The translations under genes and the position numbers were made by a program. DNA of 64,000 nt from contig NZ_FNQN01000012.1 in the NCBI RefSeq assembly GCF_900107645.1, forward strand, positions 31,930 to 95,929. Direction: 5' to 3'. Shown piece by piece: positions 1-9,042 of the stretch. The stretch's first letter is position 1; every line of letters starts with the position of its first letter. The notes under the pieces were generated by a model, which was not told where the DNA came from, did not search any database, and saw only the letters and a list, made by a program, of their open reading frames with translations. This stretch comes from Desulfuromusa kysingii. Lineage in GTDB: Bacteria > Desulfobacterota > Desulfuromonadia > Desulfuromonadales > Geopsychrobacteraceae.

Positions 1-1
1 C

Positions 2-61
2 AAGATAGAGCTCGAGTATGGAACCATCGGACGCCCGGAGCGCAGGTACTTCAAAGTCTGA
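2..61 (+). CDS. 3' end of an unidentified protein, cut by window start
   Basis: An open frame enters from the left edge and stops with TGA at 59-61. The last 19 residues are basic and end in GRPERRYFKV, which reads like a genuine protein C-terminus, but too little is present to name a family. It converges on the moaE-like gene, whose stop is 20 bases away. The reading frame is inferred from composition only. Confidence 0.35.
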   Translation, partial: KIELEYGTIGRPERRYFKV

Positions 62-80
62 GTTACCGTGGCGCTTACGT

Positions 81-443
81 TTAAACCCGAACTTCTTTTT
101 TACTGATGGCTTCGCTTTTAACCCGATCCAGCATTAAAGCCAGAGCCGGCTTAACATTTTCGCGAATGTCTCCAGCAACAATCAGAAACAGGAGATCATC
201 GCCCGGAAATAGCACCCCACTACAAGCCTCGGCAACGACCTTATAAATCCCATCCATTTGCTCGATTTCTGCGCAGATGGTCGCGATCTTTTCCACGTCG
301 GCCTCAACTTCGACCTGCTCAACCGCAGCATGATCACTGCGAGCCCAACCGCGTACAATGCCATTATGGACCAGAATCATCCCAACATTCTTGGCAAATT
401 CAGGATCCTGCTTCAGTTCAGCGATGGTTTTTGAGATGTCCAT
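81..443 (-). CDS. MoaE-like molybdopterin synthase catalytic-subunit family protein
   Basis: The 120-residue product resembles MoaE, which transfers sulfur with MoaD to make molybdopterin. The C-terminal half carries the family pattern, with a GDDLLFLIVAGDIRE segment followed by a helix and a lysine-rich SKKE end where MoaE normally has its catalytic lysines. It is shorter than classical MoaE (about 150 residues), so it may be a divergent paralogue rather than the housekeeping copy. It starts 12 bases after tatA, with an AAGGGA ribosome site, and lies at the end of the locus for a molybdenum oxidoreductase. That suggests it supports cofactor supply for TtrA; this role is inferred. Confidence 0.7.
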   Translation of the reverse strand: MDISKTIAELKQDPEFAKNVGMILVHNGIVRGWARSDHAAVEQVEVEADVEKIATICAEIEQMDGIYKVVAEACSGVLFPGDDLLFLIVAGDIRENVKPALALMLDRVKSEAISKKEVRV

Positions 444-455
444 TGATTCCCTTCT

Positions 456-659
456 CTACTCCGATTTTGCTATTTGTGGTGGTTCCTCTGAAGAGACGGA
501 GAGATGACCCTGTTCCTCTTCATCGTCATTGATCCCTTTTTTGAAGTTACGAATCCCTTTACCCAAAGCACCACCAACCTGTGGCAGCTTACCGGCACCA
601 AAAACAATCATAACCAGAACCATAATAATCAAGAGTTCCTGAGTTCCAAGTCCAAACAT
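456..659 (-). CDS. tatA: Sec-independent protein translocase subunit TatA/E
   Basis: This encodes a pore-forming TatA-type subunit of the twin-arginine translocase, which exports folded cofactor-containing proteins. It has one N-terminal membrane segment ([19 protein letters not shown]), the usual FG and P hinge, then an amphipathic helix [14 protein letters not shown] and an acidic tail. The start at MFGLGTQEL is chosen because GGAG lies six bases before it; upstream in-frame ATGs at 680, 677 and 671 would add a few residues. It follows the Tat-dependent ttrA gene and precedes moaE-like by 12 bases, so it may be a dedicated export subunit for the Mo enzyme. The family call is firm, the dedicated role inferred. 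Confidence 0.9.
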   Translation of the reverse strand: MFGLGTQELLIIMVLVMIVFGAGKLPQVGGALGKGIRNFKKGINDDEEEQGHLSVSSEEPPQIAKSE

Positions 660-750
660 ATTTTGCTCCATTGTCATCATAGAGAAGAGTGATAGAGGGA
701 GACATTCCCGATCTATCTGTCACAACCATCACCATATACCACAAAATAAT

Positions 751-795
751 AAAATCATGACAGGTCAATTTTAAGACCTGCCATGATTATTTTTC
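751..795 (-). terminator. Hairpin terminator between the ttrA operon and tatA
   Basis: An inverted repeat with arms AATCATGaCAGGTC and GACCTGcCATGATT around an eight-base AT loop is flanked by A-runs and T-runs on both sides, so it could act in both directions. It lies between the small secreted protein gene (stop at 821) and tatA and probably ends or attenuates the ttrBCA transcript. Confidence 0.65.
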
Positions 796-820
796 CCATC
801 AAACTGACGGGCTCACTCTA

Positions 821-1048
821 TCAGCCATGCTCGTCGTCGTAAATCGAAGGTTCATCCTCCTCTTCACTCACTGGGTTCGGAGCGGGCGGGCTTTTTTTAT
901 CGCTTTGAACTTCTCCCTTCTGGCCTGTTTCGGTCTTGCTGGCCGCAGGTGGAGAATTATTGACACTCTCCACCTGCGGCCCCTCAGCAACAGCAGTCGC
1001 ACTAAAAATCAGGGCGAACAGGAAGATAAGGCACAGCTCCTTAATCAT
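821..1048 (-). CDS. Small secreted acidic Pro-rich protein of the ttr locus
   Basis: The product is 75 residues. An N-terminal signal sequence (IKELCLIFLFALIFSATAVA) with a predicted cut after AVA leaves a mature peptide of about 53 residues. The mature part is low in hydrophobics, rich in Pro, Lys, Ser and Glu, and ends in an EEEDEP...YDDEHG acidic tail, so it is probably disordered. The gene begins five bases after the ttrA stop, so it is almost certainly cotranscribed with the oxidoreductase. No family was recognised. The single His and acidic cluster could bind metal, but that is a guess. Confidence 0.6.
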   Translation of the reverse strand: MIKELCLIFLFALIFSATAVAEGPQVESVNNSPPAASKTETGQKGEVQSDKKSPPAPNPVSEEEDEPSIYDDEHG

Positions 1049-1053
1049 GGAGT

Positions 1054-4000
1054 CTAGACCCTGACCAATTTGACTTTAGTGTCATAGAAACTGGCACTGC
1101 CACCAATTGGATCACTCATACAGACATTCTTGAGGACCGGGTCAACCATGCACGCCGCGTTTGTGCACAAGCCCGCTTGCCGTCTTTTATCCCCAGAAGT
1201 TGCCTGCCCATCAACCTCAACATCGCCCGCGCCATAAGCCCAATGGCCGAAACTCCAACAGACTGAAACGACTCCTGGACGGATGCCTTCGATGGTTTTC
1301 AAGCGACCTTCCATCGGTACTTTTTTATGGTTCGGAACGGGCCAGACCCCTTCAGGGTTGGTCGGTGAAGTCACCCGGACAAGGTCACCATTTTTAAAGC
1401 CCAATTCAGTCGCAGTTTTATTATTTATAATAATAAAGTTCTCTGGCAAAATCGAGGAGAGCCAGTAGTTTCCAGGGAGGGTTCGCGATTGCCCACCAAG
1501 GATCTCTTTGTAGGTGCTTAGATCAAGGGAGTAGTCCCCTGAATCGACGACTTTACCGCCGGCGTCCAGCACGGGTTCATAGATCCCCAGACCACTGAAT
1601 CGCTTCCCGGTCAAGGAATGGCGTTGAACCCCGACATTTTCCACATACATATTAAAGCGGCGTTTAACTTGATGTTTAACGAAACCATCGTGGCCGATAT
1701 TGTTGGCTTCGCTGAAATCTTCAAAGCGACCGCCACGGTTGAGCAAATAAACCAGTTTTTTCCAGTTGCTCTCACCGACCGCAGCTTTCCAGCGCTCCTC
1801 ACTGTAGACCTCTTTACCCAAGTGCTTGCGTGCATTCAAGAACAGTTGCATCTCATCTTGTGAAGCATCAGGGACAGCATCATCCTTCTTGTCGCCCCAG
1901 GCGAGGTTGGCCATCAACTTCAGGAAGAAATCCTCGGGCTTGGTAAAATCAAGCCCTGGACCGAAAGCATCTTTACCACACCCAGGCAAGTTCAGTGCTT
2001 CACCAATCGCCAACATCACCGCTTCCATGGAACAATGCATCTTCTCACCGTAGACCTCAACAACCTCGGTCTGTGGTGTCACCGTTGGTTGACGTAGCTT
2101 TGATGCTTTGGTCGGTGAATCTGGGGTTGTGTGCGGTGTACCGAAGCGCTCCCAGATAGCCGTGTCAGGGAAGAGGAAATCTGCATACATTGATGACTCA
2201 CCAATGACGATATCATCAGCAATAATCAGCGGCAGCTTTTTGGTGTCAGCAAGGATTTTCAAAGCTGAATGACCCGCAGGTGCTGCAAATCCTGGCGTCC
2301 CTTTGTGCAACCACAGCGCTTTAATCCCATAGGGATATTGATCAGCAGCAGAAGGGATAATCTCCTGATAAACACTCCCGGTGAAGGGGAACCATGGTCG
2401 TTTCGCCGGATAACCTTCGAACAGGGTTGATTTTTCGTAGCTGGAGCCTTCTCGTGTAATTTTATGACCAAAGGCATTTAATTTTTCAGGATGCATCTTC
2501 TTCATATCAAACGGGAAGTGCAACTTGTCACCAAGCTCATGCCAGTGACTACCACCCGCATGTGAACCACCTTTGTGGTCAATGTTCCCAACCAGCATGT
2601 TCAGGACAATAATCGCCTGACCATTGTAGTAGCCGTTCGTATGTTGTACCGGACCACGGTACATATCAATCGCTGCACGCTTGCCGTGAGCTGTGAATTC
2701 CTTAGCCAGTTCGGATACTTCACGGGCAGGAGTTCCTGCAAGCTCCGACCATTTTTCCAATGATTGTGAAAATGCCAGTTCTTTGAGCAGGGTAAAGCTG
2801 GTTTTAACCCTATGCCCACCAATTTCCCCACTGAACTCAAGGTCACCGTAGATCTCTTGCTTTTCATCAACCACGGTCGGAACACCGTCTACTACAACAA
2901 CAAAAGCATCTTCTTCACTCAACCCAACGTCAGAAGCACGCAGATAGGCTTCTGGACCTTCTTCATCAATTTTCACCAGGAAGTTTGCTGTCGTCCAGGA
3001 AACTTCGTTGCTGGCATGAGCTGCTGCTTTGGTCGAACTCGACAAAAATTTCTTGTCATAACGGTCATTCTCAATAATCCATCGGGTCATCCCCAGAGCA
3101 AGAGCAGCATCGCCACCAGGCTTGACAGGGACCCATTTCCAGGCTTTGGCAGCCGTCTTATTCAGCATCGGGTCGACAACCGCAATTTTCAGACGACCAT
3201 CGGCAATACCGTCAGTGATTTTCCCTGTCATGATTGGAGGACCAAAGTTCGCTTCAAAGGGGCTGGTGCCAAAGTAGATATTGAATTCAGAGTTCAGGGT
3301 ATCGGGCTTCATGTGCGTTTTACCACCACCCCATTTACCATTTTTATATTGGTTTGAAGCTCCCCAGAAAGCAATATGGTGCGACTGCTCACAGATCGTC
3401 GTATGCTCAAAGAAGTTAACCGATCCGAAGCTGTTGTACATAAATCGTTTACCAAGTTCTTTACGACCATGTTCAATACGACCAGCCTGAAAGACAAATT
3501 GATTATTCTTCATCCCCAAATCTGGATGCTCTGGATCAATCAATGAATCAAGGGAAGCGGCGTGTTTCTTTTTGAAATCATCGACCCTCATTTTACCGCC
3601 TGCGACCGACTTCCAATCTTTGGACATGGCCGCTGCCGCAGCGGCATCTCTTTGCGCGTAGATATCCTTCAATCCTTCGACGTGGCGATCCTCACCAATA
3701 TCGGCAAAAATCTTTCCCCCTTCGACGACCTCTTTGATCGCCTGATCAAAGGGGACAACTTTCCACTTATTGGCGCCACGGGGACCGTTCCGCTTCAGAA
3801 CTTTGACAATCCGATAGGGATCATACAGGCTTTGGATCCCCGATTGACCTTTAGGGCAGATTTTTCCATCGACTTTTGCCGCATCAAACGGTGAGGTCTT
3901 GTGGGGTAAATGGGGCAACATGTTTTGCGGGGTATAAGGGTTGCCATCAATTTTCACCAACAGACCATCCTGAACCTTACACTTTAAAGGGCAAGCTGTG

Positions 4001-4188
4001 TGGCACTGGAGACAGACCGAATAGATAATCGATTCAGCACTCCCCAATGGATAGGTGTTTTTGTCAGCAACAGCAGCAAGAACCTTATTGCACCAGCCTA
4101 ATTTATCGCCTAGGAAAGCGCCACCGCCGACAACGACAGCCCCTTTCATTATTGATCTTCTGGATACTTTTTTATCAAGCATCTTCAT
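1054..4188 (-). CDS. ttrA: Tat-exported molybdopterin oxidoreductase, tetrathionate reductase TtrA-like
   Basis: This is the catalytic subunit (1044 residues) of a periplasm-facing complex of the DMSO reductase superfamily. The N-terminus has a twin-arginine signal (SRRSIMKG, Arg10-Arg11) and a cysteine set for one [4Fe-4S] cluster at C59, C62, C66 and about C112 (CPKG). A CEQSHH segment near residue 267 is where a Mo-ligating Cys is expected. Length fits TtrA (about 1020) better than PsrA or ArrA. The order ttrB-ttrC-ttrA and the adjacent sensor genes also match known ttr loci. The substrate is not proven: polysulfide, thiosulfate, arsenate or selenate reductases of the same subgroup remain possible. 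The start is preceded by GGAG. Confidence 0.75.
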   Translation of the reverse strand: MKMLDKKVSRRSIMKGAVVVGGGAFLGDKLGWCNKVLAAVADKNTYPLGSAESIIYSVCLQCHTACPLKCKVQDGLLVKIDGNPYTPQNMLPHLPHKTSPFDAAKVDGKICPKGQSGIQSLYDPYRIVKVLKRNGPRGANKWKVVPFDQAIKEVVEGGKIFADIGEDRHVEGLKDIYAQRDAAAAAAMSKDWKSVAGGKMRVDDFKKKHAASLDSLIDPEHPDLGMKNNQFVFQAGRIEHGRKELGKRFMYNSFGSVNFFEHTTICEQSHHIAFWGASNQYKNGKWGGGKTHMKPDTLNSEFNIYFGTSPFEANFGPPIMTGKITDGIADGRLKIAVVDPMLNKTAAKAWKWVPVKPGGDAALALGMTRWIIENDRYDKKFLSSSTKAAAHASNEVSWTTANFLVKIDEEGPEAYLRASDVGLSEEDAFVVVVDGVPTVVDEKQEIYGDLEFSGEIGGHRVKTSFTLLKELAFSQSLEKWSELAGTPAREVSELAKEFTAHGKRAAIDMYRGPVQHTNGYYNGQAIIVLNMLVGNIDHKGGSHAGGSHWHELGDKLHFPFDMKKMHPEKLNAFGHKITREGSSYEKSTLFEGYPAKRPWFPFTGSVYQEIIPSAADQYPYGIKALWLHKGTPGFAAPAGHSALKILADTKKLPLIIADDIVIGESSMYADFLFPDTAIWERFGTPHTTPDSPTKASKLRQPTVTPQTEVVEVYGEKMHCSMEAVMLAIGEALNLPGCGKDAFGPGLDFTKPEDFFLKLMANLAWGDKKDDAVPDASQDEMQLFLNARKHLGKEVYSEERWKAAVGESNWKKLVYLLNRGGRFEDFSEANNIGHDGFVKHQVKRRFNMYVENVGVQRHSLTGKRFSGLGIYEPVLDAGGKVVDSGDYSLDLSTYKEILGGQSRTLPGNYWLSSILPENFIIINNKTATELGFKNGDLVRVTSPTNPEGVWPVPNHKKVPMEGRLKTIEGIRPGVVSVCWSFGHWAYGAGDVEVDGQATSGDKRRQAGLCTNAACMVDPVLKNVCMSDPIGGSASFYDTKVKLVRV

Positions 4189-4233
4189 TATATTCTCCTC
4201 TTCAGATCCATGAAAAATCTTGAGTTAATTCAT

Positions 4234-5277
4234 CTATTGAGGTTGTTTCGTGGTTTGTACTGACCAAAGAAAGATCAAAGCACCAGCAGCCACAAACCCG
4301 ATTGTTACCCCGATCTCCAAAACTGTCGGAATATAATGGGTGGTCAGTCCTGGGCCGCTATATGCGGAGGGAAGTTCTGCAAACTGCGCCAGGGCAAAAG
4401 CACCAGTGACAAACTCATACTTGGCGGCCAATAACCCGACAAGCGTGGATGTAGCTGCAATTTTCACGACGGAGGAAGAAGGTTTCCGTTGCGACAGCAG
4501 CAAGATTGGCAACACAACACCAAAAGCAAGAAAGACCCAAAAGACTGGGGAAGCAACGGCTTCACTGGCAGAAGCTTGCATCGCAGGGGTTGATGAATAC
4601 CACTCGACGATCAGTTTGCCGATCTCCATAATATCGACAATCAAAAGATGTGCGAGCAACATGGTCCGAACAAACTCCCGATTACCTTCACCAAAGAGTG
4701 CCAGAACGCAAAACCCTAACGCAACCGCAGTGGCAAAGAATAATGGAATCACCAGTGCCGAGTTCCAAACCGGATGGGCGATCACTGTCCCGAAGTGAAG
4801 TGCTTCAAAGATCACAAACAGAGCAGCCAATAACAGAGAGAGCTTACCGAACAAGCGGGTATCAGCTCCGGCTTGATCTTTTTTAAGCAATAGAAATGAG
4901 ACGATCAAAAACAGGACATAGCTCCAGACGGCCCATGGCAGGAAAGCCTGAAAATCTGGTCGCAACAAGACCATGATCCCTCTGAAGGGGTGGCCAAGAT
5001 CCATCCCGATAATCGGCAAGGCGGTCACGAGACTGATAATCGACAACAATAGTGCCGGACGGGCAGAAGTCTTATATCCTTCACGACCAAAAGCATAATA
5101 CATGTTTGCCACAAATGCGGAACCGGCAGACATAGTGATAAGAAAACCATAGGCCGCAACCCAAAGTCCCCAGGGGACATAACTGCCGTAACCAACAGAG
5201 TTGTCGCCCCAGATTATAATCTTGCCAATGGCAAGAGCTGCTCCTCCAAGAGCTAATAATGCGAGTATTATTTTCAT
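4234..5277 (-). CDS. ttrC: NrfD/TtrC-like membrane quinol-oxidising subunit
   Basis: This 347-residue polytopic membrane protein is of the NrfD/PsrC/TtrC family, which takes electrons from menaquinol and passes them to the iron-sulfur subunit. About nine hydrophobic segments span the protein. An early WGDNSVGYGSYVPWGLWVAAY segment has the charged and aromatic residues typical of the quinol site in this family. It starts 15 bases after ttrB with a strong AAAGGGGG ribosome site, and ttrA follows. The family is clear; the ttr assignment rests on operon order and the partner subunits. Confidence 0.8.
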   Translation of the reverse strand: MKIILALLALGGAALAIGKIIIWGDNSVGYGSYVPWGLWVAAYGFLITMSAGSAFVANMYYAFGREGYKTSARPALLLSIISLVTALPIIGMDLGHPFRGIMVLLRPDFQAFLPWAVWSYVLFLIVSFLLLKKDQAGADTRLFGKLSLLLAALFVIFEALHFGTVIAHPVWNSALVIPLFFATAVALGFCVLALFGEGNREFVRTMLLAHLLIVDIMEIGKLIVEWYSSTPAMQASASEAVASPVFWVFLAFGVVLPILLLSQRKPSSSVVKIAATSTLVGLLAAKYEFVTGAFALAQFAELPSAYSGPGLTTHYIPTVLEIGVTIGFVAAGALIFLWSVQTTKQPQ

Positions 5278-5292
5278 AGCAACCCCCTTTAA

Positions 5293-6009
5293 TCAGGTGA
5301 GATAGATAACTTTAGGATGCGTTCCCAATTCGCTCTTCAGGACCTCGATATTCCGCCCACGGACAACTCGATTAACCAAAGCTTCAGGGTTATTCAGGTC
5401 GCCAAAGTAGGTGGCCCGTCCCAGACAGGTCGTGACACACAGTGGCAGCAAACCTTCTTCAATGCGATTGGTGCAGAAGTGACACTTATGAGCGTTCCCC
5501 ATCGGTGAAGCCCCTTTGTCTTTACGATTCCAACTCTTGTTGTATTCGTAAGTTTCAGTGGTTTCATAACCTTGCAGGGCCGGGGTTCCATCGGTGTAGT
5601 ACTTGCCGAGGTCAGTGGTACGAGCACCATAAGGGCAATTAACGAGACAGGAACGGCAACCAATACATTTTTTGTAATCGATAACAACGATGCCATCGCT
5701 ACGCTTGAAAGTTGCATTTACTGGACAGGGTTTAACACAGGGGGGATTATCACACTGCATACACGGACGCGGGGTGAATTCGCGCGTGACATTGGGGTAC
5801 TGCCCTATCTCCTTCTCCATGACAGGACGATACACGACCCCTGGCGGCAACTTGTATTCGGCAACACAGGCAACCGTACAGGCATAACAACCAGAACATT
5901 TCTTTTTGTCGATCACCATGCCCCATCGCCGCGCACTTCGTGGGCGCTTCAATGCTTTGGCCAAGTCATCCAACATTGTGACAACCGGGTCTTCCATCTT
6001 TAAATCCAT
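5293..6009 (-). CDS. ttrB: Four-cluster ferredoxin subunit, TtrB-like
   Basis: This 238-residue electron-transfer subunit has four cysteine groups for four [4Fe-4S] clusters: CSGCYACTVAC, CMQCDNPPCVKPC, CIGCRSCLVNC and CHFCTN...CVTTC. It links TtrC to TtrA. The start at 6009 is preferred because AAAGGAGG lies five bases before it. A longer open frame reaches 6138, but it would run across the -24/-12 promoter and into the operator region, so it is not used. No signal peptide is visible; export by hitchhiking with the Tat signal of TtrA is the likely route. First gene of the ttrBCA transcript. Confidence 0.85.
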   Translation of the reverse strand: MDLKMEDPVVTMLDDLAKALKRPRSARRWGMVIDKKKCSGCYACTVACVAEYKLPPGVVYRPVMEKEIGQYPNVTREFTPRPCMQCDNPPCVKPCPVNATFKRSDGIVVIDYKKCIGCRSCLVNCPYGARTTDLGKYYTDGTPALQGYETTETYEYNKSWNRKDKGASPMGNAHKCHFCTNRIEEGLLPLCVTTCLGRATYFGDLNNPEALVNRVVRGRNIEVLKSELGTHPKVIYLT

Positions 6010-6057
6010 CTCATCCTCCTTTACGTATGTTGACGCACATGCATCAGCAACTCTATC

Positions 6058-6073
6058 AGCAAGATGCTTGCCA
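6058..6073 (-). promoter_or_regulatory. Sigma-54 (-24/-12) promoter of ttrB
   Basis: On the minus strand the sequence TGGCAAGCATCTTGCT matches the sigma-54 consensus TGGCACG-N4-TTGCW at all but one position, with exact GG-to-GC spacing. A start about 12 bases downstream would leave a leader of roughly 35-40 bases before the ttrB ATG. The gene immediately upstream encodes a sigma-54 response regulator, which supports the call. Confidence 0.85.
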
Positions 6074-6121
6074 AAAATAAATAGACGGATTAAGAGGGGA
6101 TTTATCAGGATGAAGAGATCT

Positions 6122-6167
6122 AACTGTATAGAGAGCATACATTGATCTGTATAGTCACTATACAGTT
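6122..6167. promoter_or_regulatory. Palindromic activator site upstream of the ttrB promoter
   Basis: A perfect inverted repeat CTGTATAG-TCA-CTATACAG occupies 6147-6165. A third copy of the half-site, AACTGTATAG, lies at 6122-6131. The palindrome is centred about 84 bases upstream of the -24 element, the normal place for a sigma-54 activator site. It is most likely bound by the response regulator encoded at 6199-7581. Confidence 0.75.
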
Positions 6168-6198
6168 GGTCGATTTTCAGGAGAGGAGTGTTGCGCTA

Positions 6199-7581
6199 TT
6201 AACAGGAGTATAATTGAATTTTTTTTCTTAAGGTCACCCGGTTGATTCCGAGAAGTTTTGCCGCTTTAACCTGATTTCCTTGAGAGAGGGCAAGGGCTTT
6301 TTTTATTAACGCACATTCAACCTGCGAGACAACCTGTTGAAAAGGTGAGTTCCCCCCGTCCTTGAAGGATTCATCGATCAGAGCGTCGATTGAACCTGCA
6401 CCTTTTTGATCAGCAGGAACAGAAACATCCAACTGACAATCATCAACGGTTACGGTTGAAGATCGGGCGAGGACAATCGCCCGGCGCAGAACATTCTGCA
6501 GTTCACGAACGTTTCCCGGCCAACTGTACTCCACCAACTTATCGATCGCTTCCTGAGTAATCCCCTCAATCGGCGGATCAATTTCTTGTCCATAGCGGGA
6601 AATAAAATAATTGACCAAAAGCGGGATATCCTCCTGCCGTTCTCGCAGAGCAGGGATATGAATGGGAAAGACTTTAAGCCGATGGTAAAGATCACGACGA
6701 AATTCACCTTTTGCCACCATTTTTTCCAGGTCACAATTGGTGGCAGCGATAACCCTGGCGTTAGAATAGAGGGTATGACTTCCCCCCAACCGTTCAAACG
6801 AACCATCTTGCAGAACCCTGAGAACCTTAGCCTGCATCAATACCGGGAGTTCACCAATTTCATCGAGAAAAATAGTCCCATCCTGGCATTGCTCGAACCG
6901 CCCGACACGTTGCTTCGTTGCACCAGTGAAGGCACCTGACTCATAACCGAAAAGCTCACTTTCGATCAGCGTATCCGGCAGTGACGCGCAGTTGACGACC
7001 ATAAAAGGGCCTTTTGCCCGAACACTATGCTGCACAATCGCCCGGGCCACTAATTCTTTGCCGGCACCGGTTTCACCAAGAATCAGTGCCGGCAGTTCCG
7101 TGGGCGCAACCTGGCCGACAAGTTTGCTGACCGCAATAATGGAGCGACTACAGCCAATAATGTGATCTGTTTTTGACGATATGACCGTTTTCTCACTGGT
7201 GTTTTCAACTTTTCCTTTGATGCGTGATAAGTGACAGGCTTTCTGAATAATCTGACGGATTTCTGCATTGTCAAAAGGCTTGATAATATAATCAAAAGCC
7301 CCTTCTTTCATGGCTTGCATTGCGGTTTCGGTGTCGGTATAAGCGGTCATGAGAACAACCTGAATATCCAGTGCCTTCTGCTTGATAATGCTCAAAGCCG
7401 TCAACCCGTCCATAACCGGCATACGGATGTCCATCAGGACAACGTTAGGGGGATCCTGTTCTAAAAGGGTGAGAGCTTCTTTCCCGTTTTCAGCCTCAGA
7501 GATTTCATACTCATCCTCAAAGGTCCGCTTAAAGGCATAACGCACGGTTTTTTCATCGTCGACAATGAGAATTTTATTCAT
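6199..7581 (-). CDS. Sigma-54-dependent response regulator (NtrC family) of the ttr locus
   Basis: The 460-residue product has a receiver domain (about 1-120, phosphoacceptor Asp in VLMDIRMP). It is followed by a sigma-54 AAA+ domain with Walker [10 protein letters not shown] and the GAFTGA loop that contacts sigma-54, then a C-terminal Fis-type helix-turn-helix (NQVKAAKLLGINRVTLRKK). It overlaps the kinase gene by eight bases, so the two are translationally coupled, and together they form a two-component system. Divergence from known ttr loci is notable: TtrR is usually a LuxR-type regulator, whereas this one is a sigma-54 activator, in keeping with the -24/-12 promoter of ttrB. Confidence 0.93.
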   Translation of the reverse strand: MNKILIVDDEKTVRYAFKRTFEDEYEISEAENGKEALTLLEQDPPNVVLMDIRMPVMDGLTALSIIKQKALDIQVVLMTAYTDTETAMQAMKEGAFDYIIKPFDNAEIRQIIQKACHLSRIKGKVENTSEKTVISSKTDHIIGCSRSIIAVSKLVGQVAPTELPALILGETGAGKELVARAIVQHSVRAKGPFMVVNCASLPDTLIESELFGYESGAFTGATKQRVGRFEQCQDGTIFLDEIGELPVLMQAKVLRVLQDGSFERLGGSHTLYSNARVIAATNCDLEKMVAKGEFRRDLYHRLKVFPIHIPALRERQEDIPLLVNYFISRYGQEIDPPIEGITQEAIDKLVEYSWPGNVRELQNVLRRAIVLARSSTVTVDDCQLDVSVPADQKGAGSIDALIDESFKDGGNSPFQQVVSQVECALIKKALALSQGNQVKAAKLLGINRVTLRKKIQLYSC

Positions 7582-8992
7582 ATGGCAAACTCACGACAAC
7601 CTTAGTCCCCTGTTGAGGTTTTGAAAAAAATTGAATCTTTCCATTTAAACTTTCAATAACGTTCCAGACAACGGCAAGTCCTAACCCCGTACCATTTTGT
7701 TTGGTCGTAAAAAAAGGATTGAAAATCTTCGTCATCTGCTCCTCACTCATGCCCACACCAGAATCGCTGACTTCAATCCTAATATGTTTGTCATCTCCAC
7801 TCACGGATAAGGTGATCACCCCACCATCAGGCATCGCCTGCAGGGCATTCAAAACAAGATTAATGATAACCTGCTTCAAGCCATCGGCATTTGCATCAAG
7901 GTTTGCAGATAACTCTTCGATTTCAAGTATAAACTCAACCCCGGATTTCTCAATCTTTTGCTTCGTTAATGTCACAACATCTTTGATAAGTCTATTGATA
8001 TCTACACTCTCAATGCGTGGTTCATTCATCCGCGCGTAACCAAGAAATTGACTGACGATTTTATCAATGCGTTTAATCTCGTCGTTAACAATAACAAGGT
8101 CATCCCCTTCAAGGGGTTCATTCTGTTCGTACGCTCTCTGAATCAACATTTTTATCGGGGTCAGCGGATTTTTGATTTCATGCGCTAAGCCGGCTGAAAA
8201 TTCCCCCAGAACATAGAGCTTCTCCTTCCGAACGAGTGCCTCCTGGGTCGTCTTAATCGCGACCATTGACTCTTTCAACTTTTTCGACATGGCGTTGAAA
8301 GACAGGGTCAGCTCTCGTATCTCACCAATCCCTAGAATCTCAATGTCCTCCCCCAAGGTTTCTTCCTCAAGCTGGAGGACCGCATGGTTTAAAACCAGGA
8401 TGGGTTTAATAATCCGTCGGGCCATCCATAGCCCCGCCAATATTCCGGAAAAGACTATCCCGGCAGTGACGACTAAGACTTTCTTCTTAATGTGTTCAAG
8501 AGTTTCTATCAAATGCACCGGGGTAATCCCCAGCCGGAGATAACCAATATGGCCTAAATTGGGTGCGATTATGGGATAGATCAAATCAAAAGCCCGACCG
8601 GAGTTGATGGATTCTGAGGGGTTGATAAAACCGGCTTCAGTCTGGTAGGACGACAATTCAACGGGCAACTTAACAATCTTGGGAACCTCGTCAGAATGGA
8701 GAAGAAAACGCCCTTCAGGGTCGTAAGTTTCAGCATAAACAATAATGCTGTCAGCAGACTTGATGTAAGATTCAAACAGGGTATAAACGGTATACAGCTC
8801 TTCATAAAGGAGAGGCTCTATCATTTGCCGGGACATAATTTCACCAAGCTGAAAGGCCCTGATTCTGAGATAATTTTCTAATGCTTTCTGCTCCTCACTC
8901 AGAATGACACTGGCAACCGTTAATGCTGTTGCCAGAATGACCACGGCAATGGAGGCAGATAACCGAAATGCAATACTATTGATCCACTTCAC
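7574..8992 (-). CDS. Membrane sensor histidine kinase of the ttr locus
   Basis: The product is 472 residues: one membrane segment near residues 8-27, a periplasmic sensor region to about residue 168, a second membrane segment, a HAMP linker, a HisKA dimerisation helix with the phosphoacceptor in AHEIKNPLTPI, and a HATPase domain with GLGLAV. Translation begins at GTG, 50 bases after the periplasmic binding-protein gene, and the end overlaps the regulator gene. In classical TtrS the PhnD-like sensor is fused to the kinase; here it seems to be a separate protein encoded next door. Confidence 0.93.
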   Translation of the reverse strand: MKWINSIAFRLSASIAVVILATALTVASVILSEEQKALENYLRIRAFQLGEIMSRQMIEPLLYEELYTVYTLFESYIKSADSIIVYAETYDPEGRFLLHSDEVPKIVKLPVELSSYQTEAGFINPSESINSGRAFDLIYPIIAPNLGHIGYLRLGITPVHLIETLEHIKKKVLVVTAGIVFSGILAGLWMARRIIKPILVLNHAVLQLEEETLGEDIEILGIGEIRELTLSFNAMSKKLKESMVAIKTTQEALVRKEKLYVLGEFSAGLAHEIKNPLTPIKMLIQRAYEQNEPLEGDDLVIVNDEIKRIDKIVSQFLGYARMNEPRIESVDINRLIKDVVTLTKQKIEKSGVEFILEIEELSANLDANADGLKQVIINLVLNALQAMPDGGVITLSVSGDDKHIRIEVSDSGVGMSEEQMTKIFNPFFTTKQNGTGLGLAVVWNVIESLNGKIQFFSKPQQGTKVVVSLPYE

Positions 8993-9042
8993 AACGTCTA
9001 AAATCCTTTATTGCCGAAAGCATCGGAGCAAAACAGCTAAGA

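Noticed and set aside
6010..6138. N-terminal extension of ttrB by 43 residues
   Set aside because: It would place the start upstream of the -24/-12 promoter; the ATG at 6009 has a near-perfect ribosome site.
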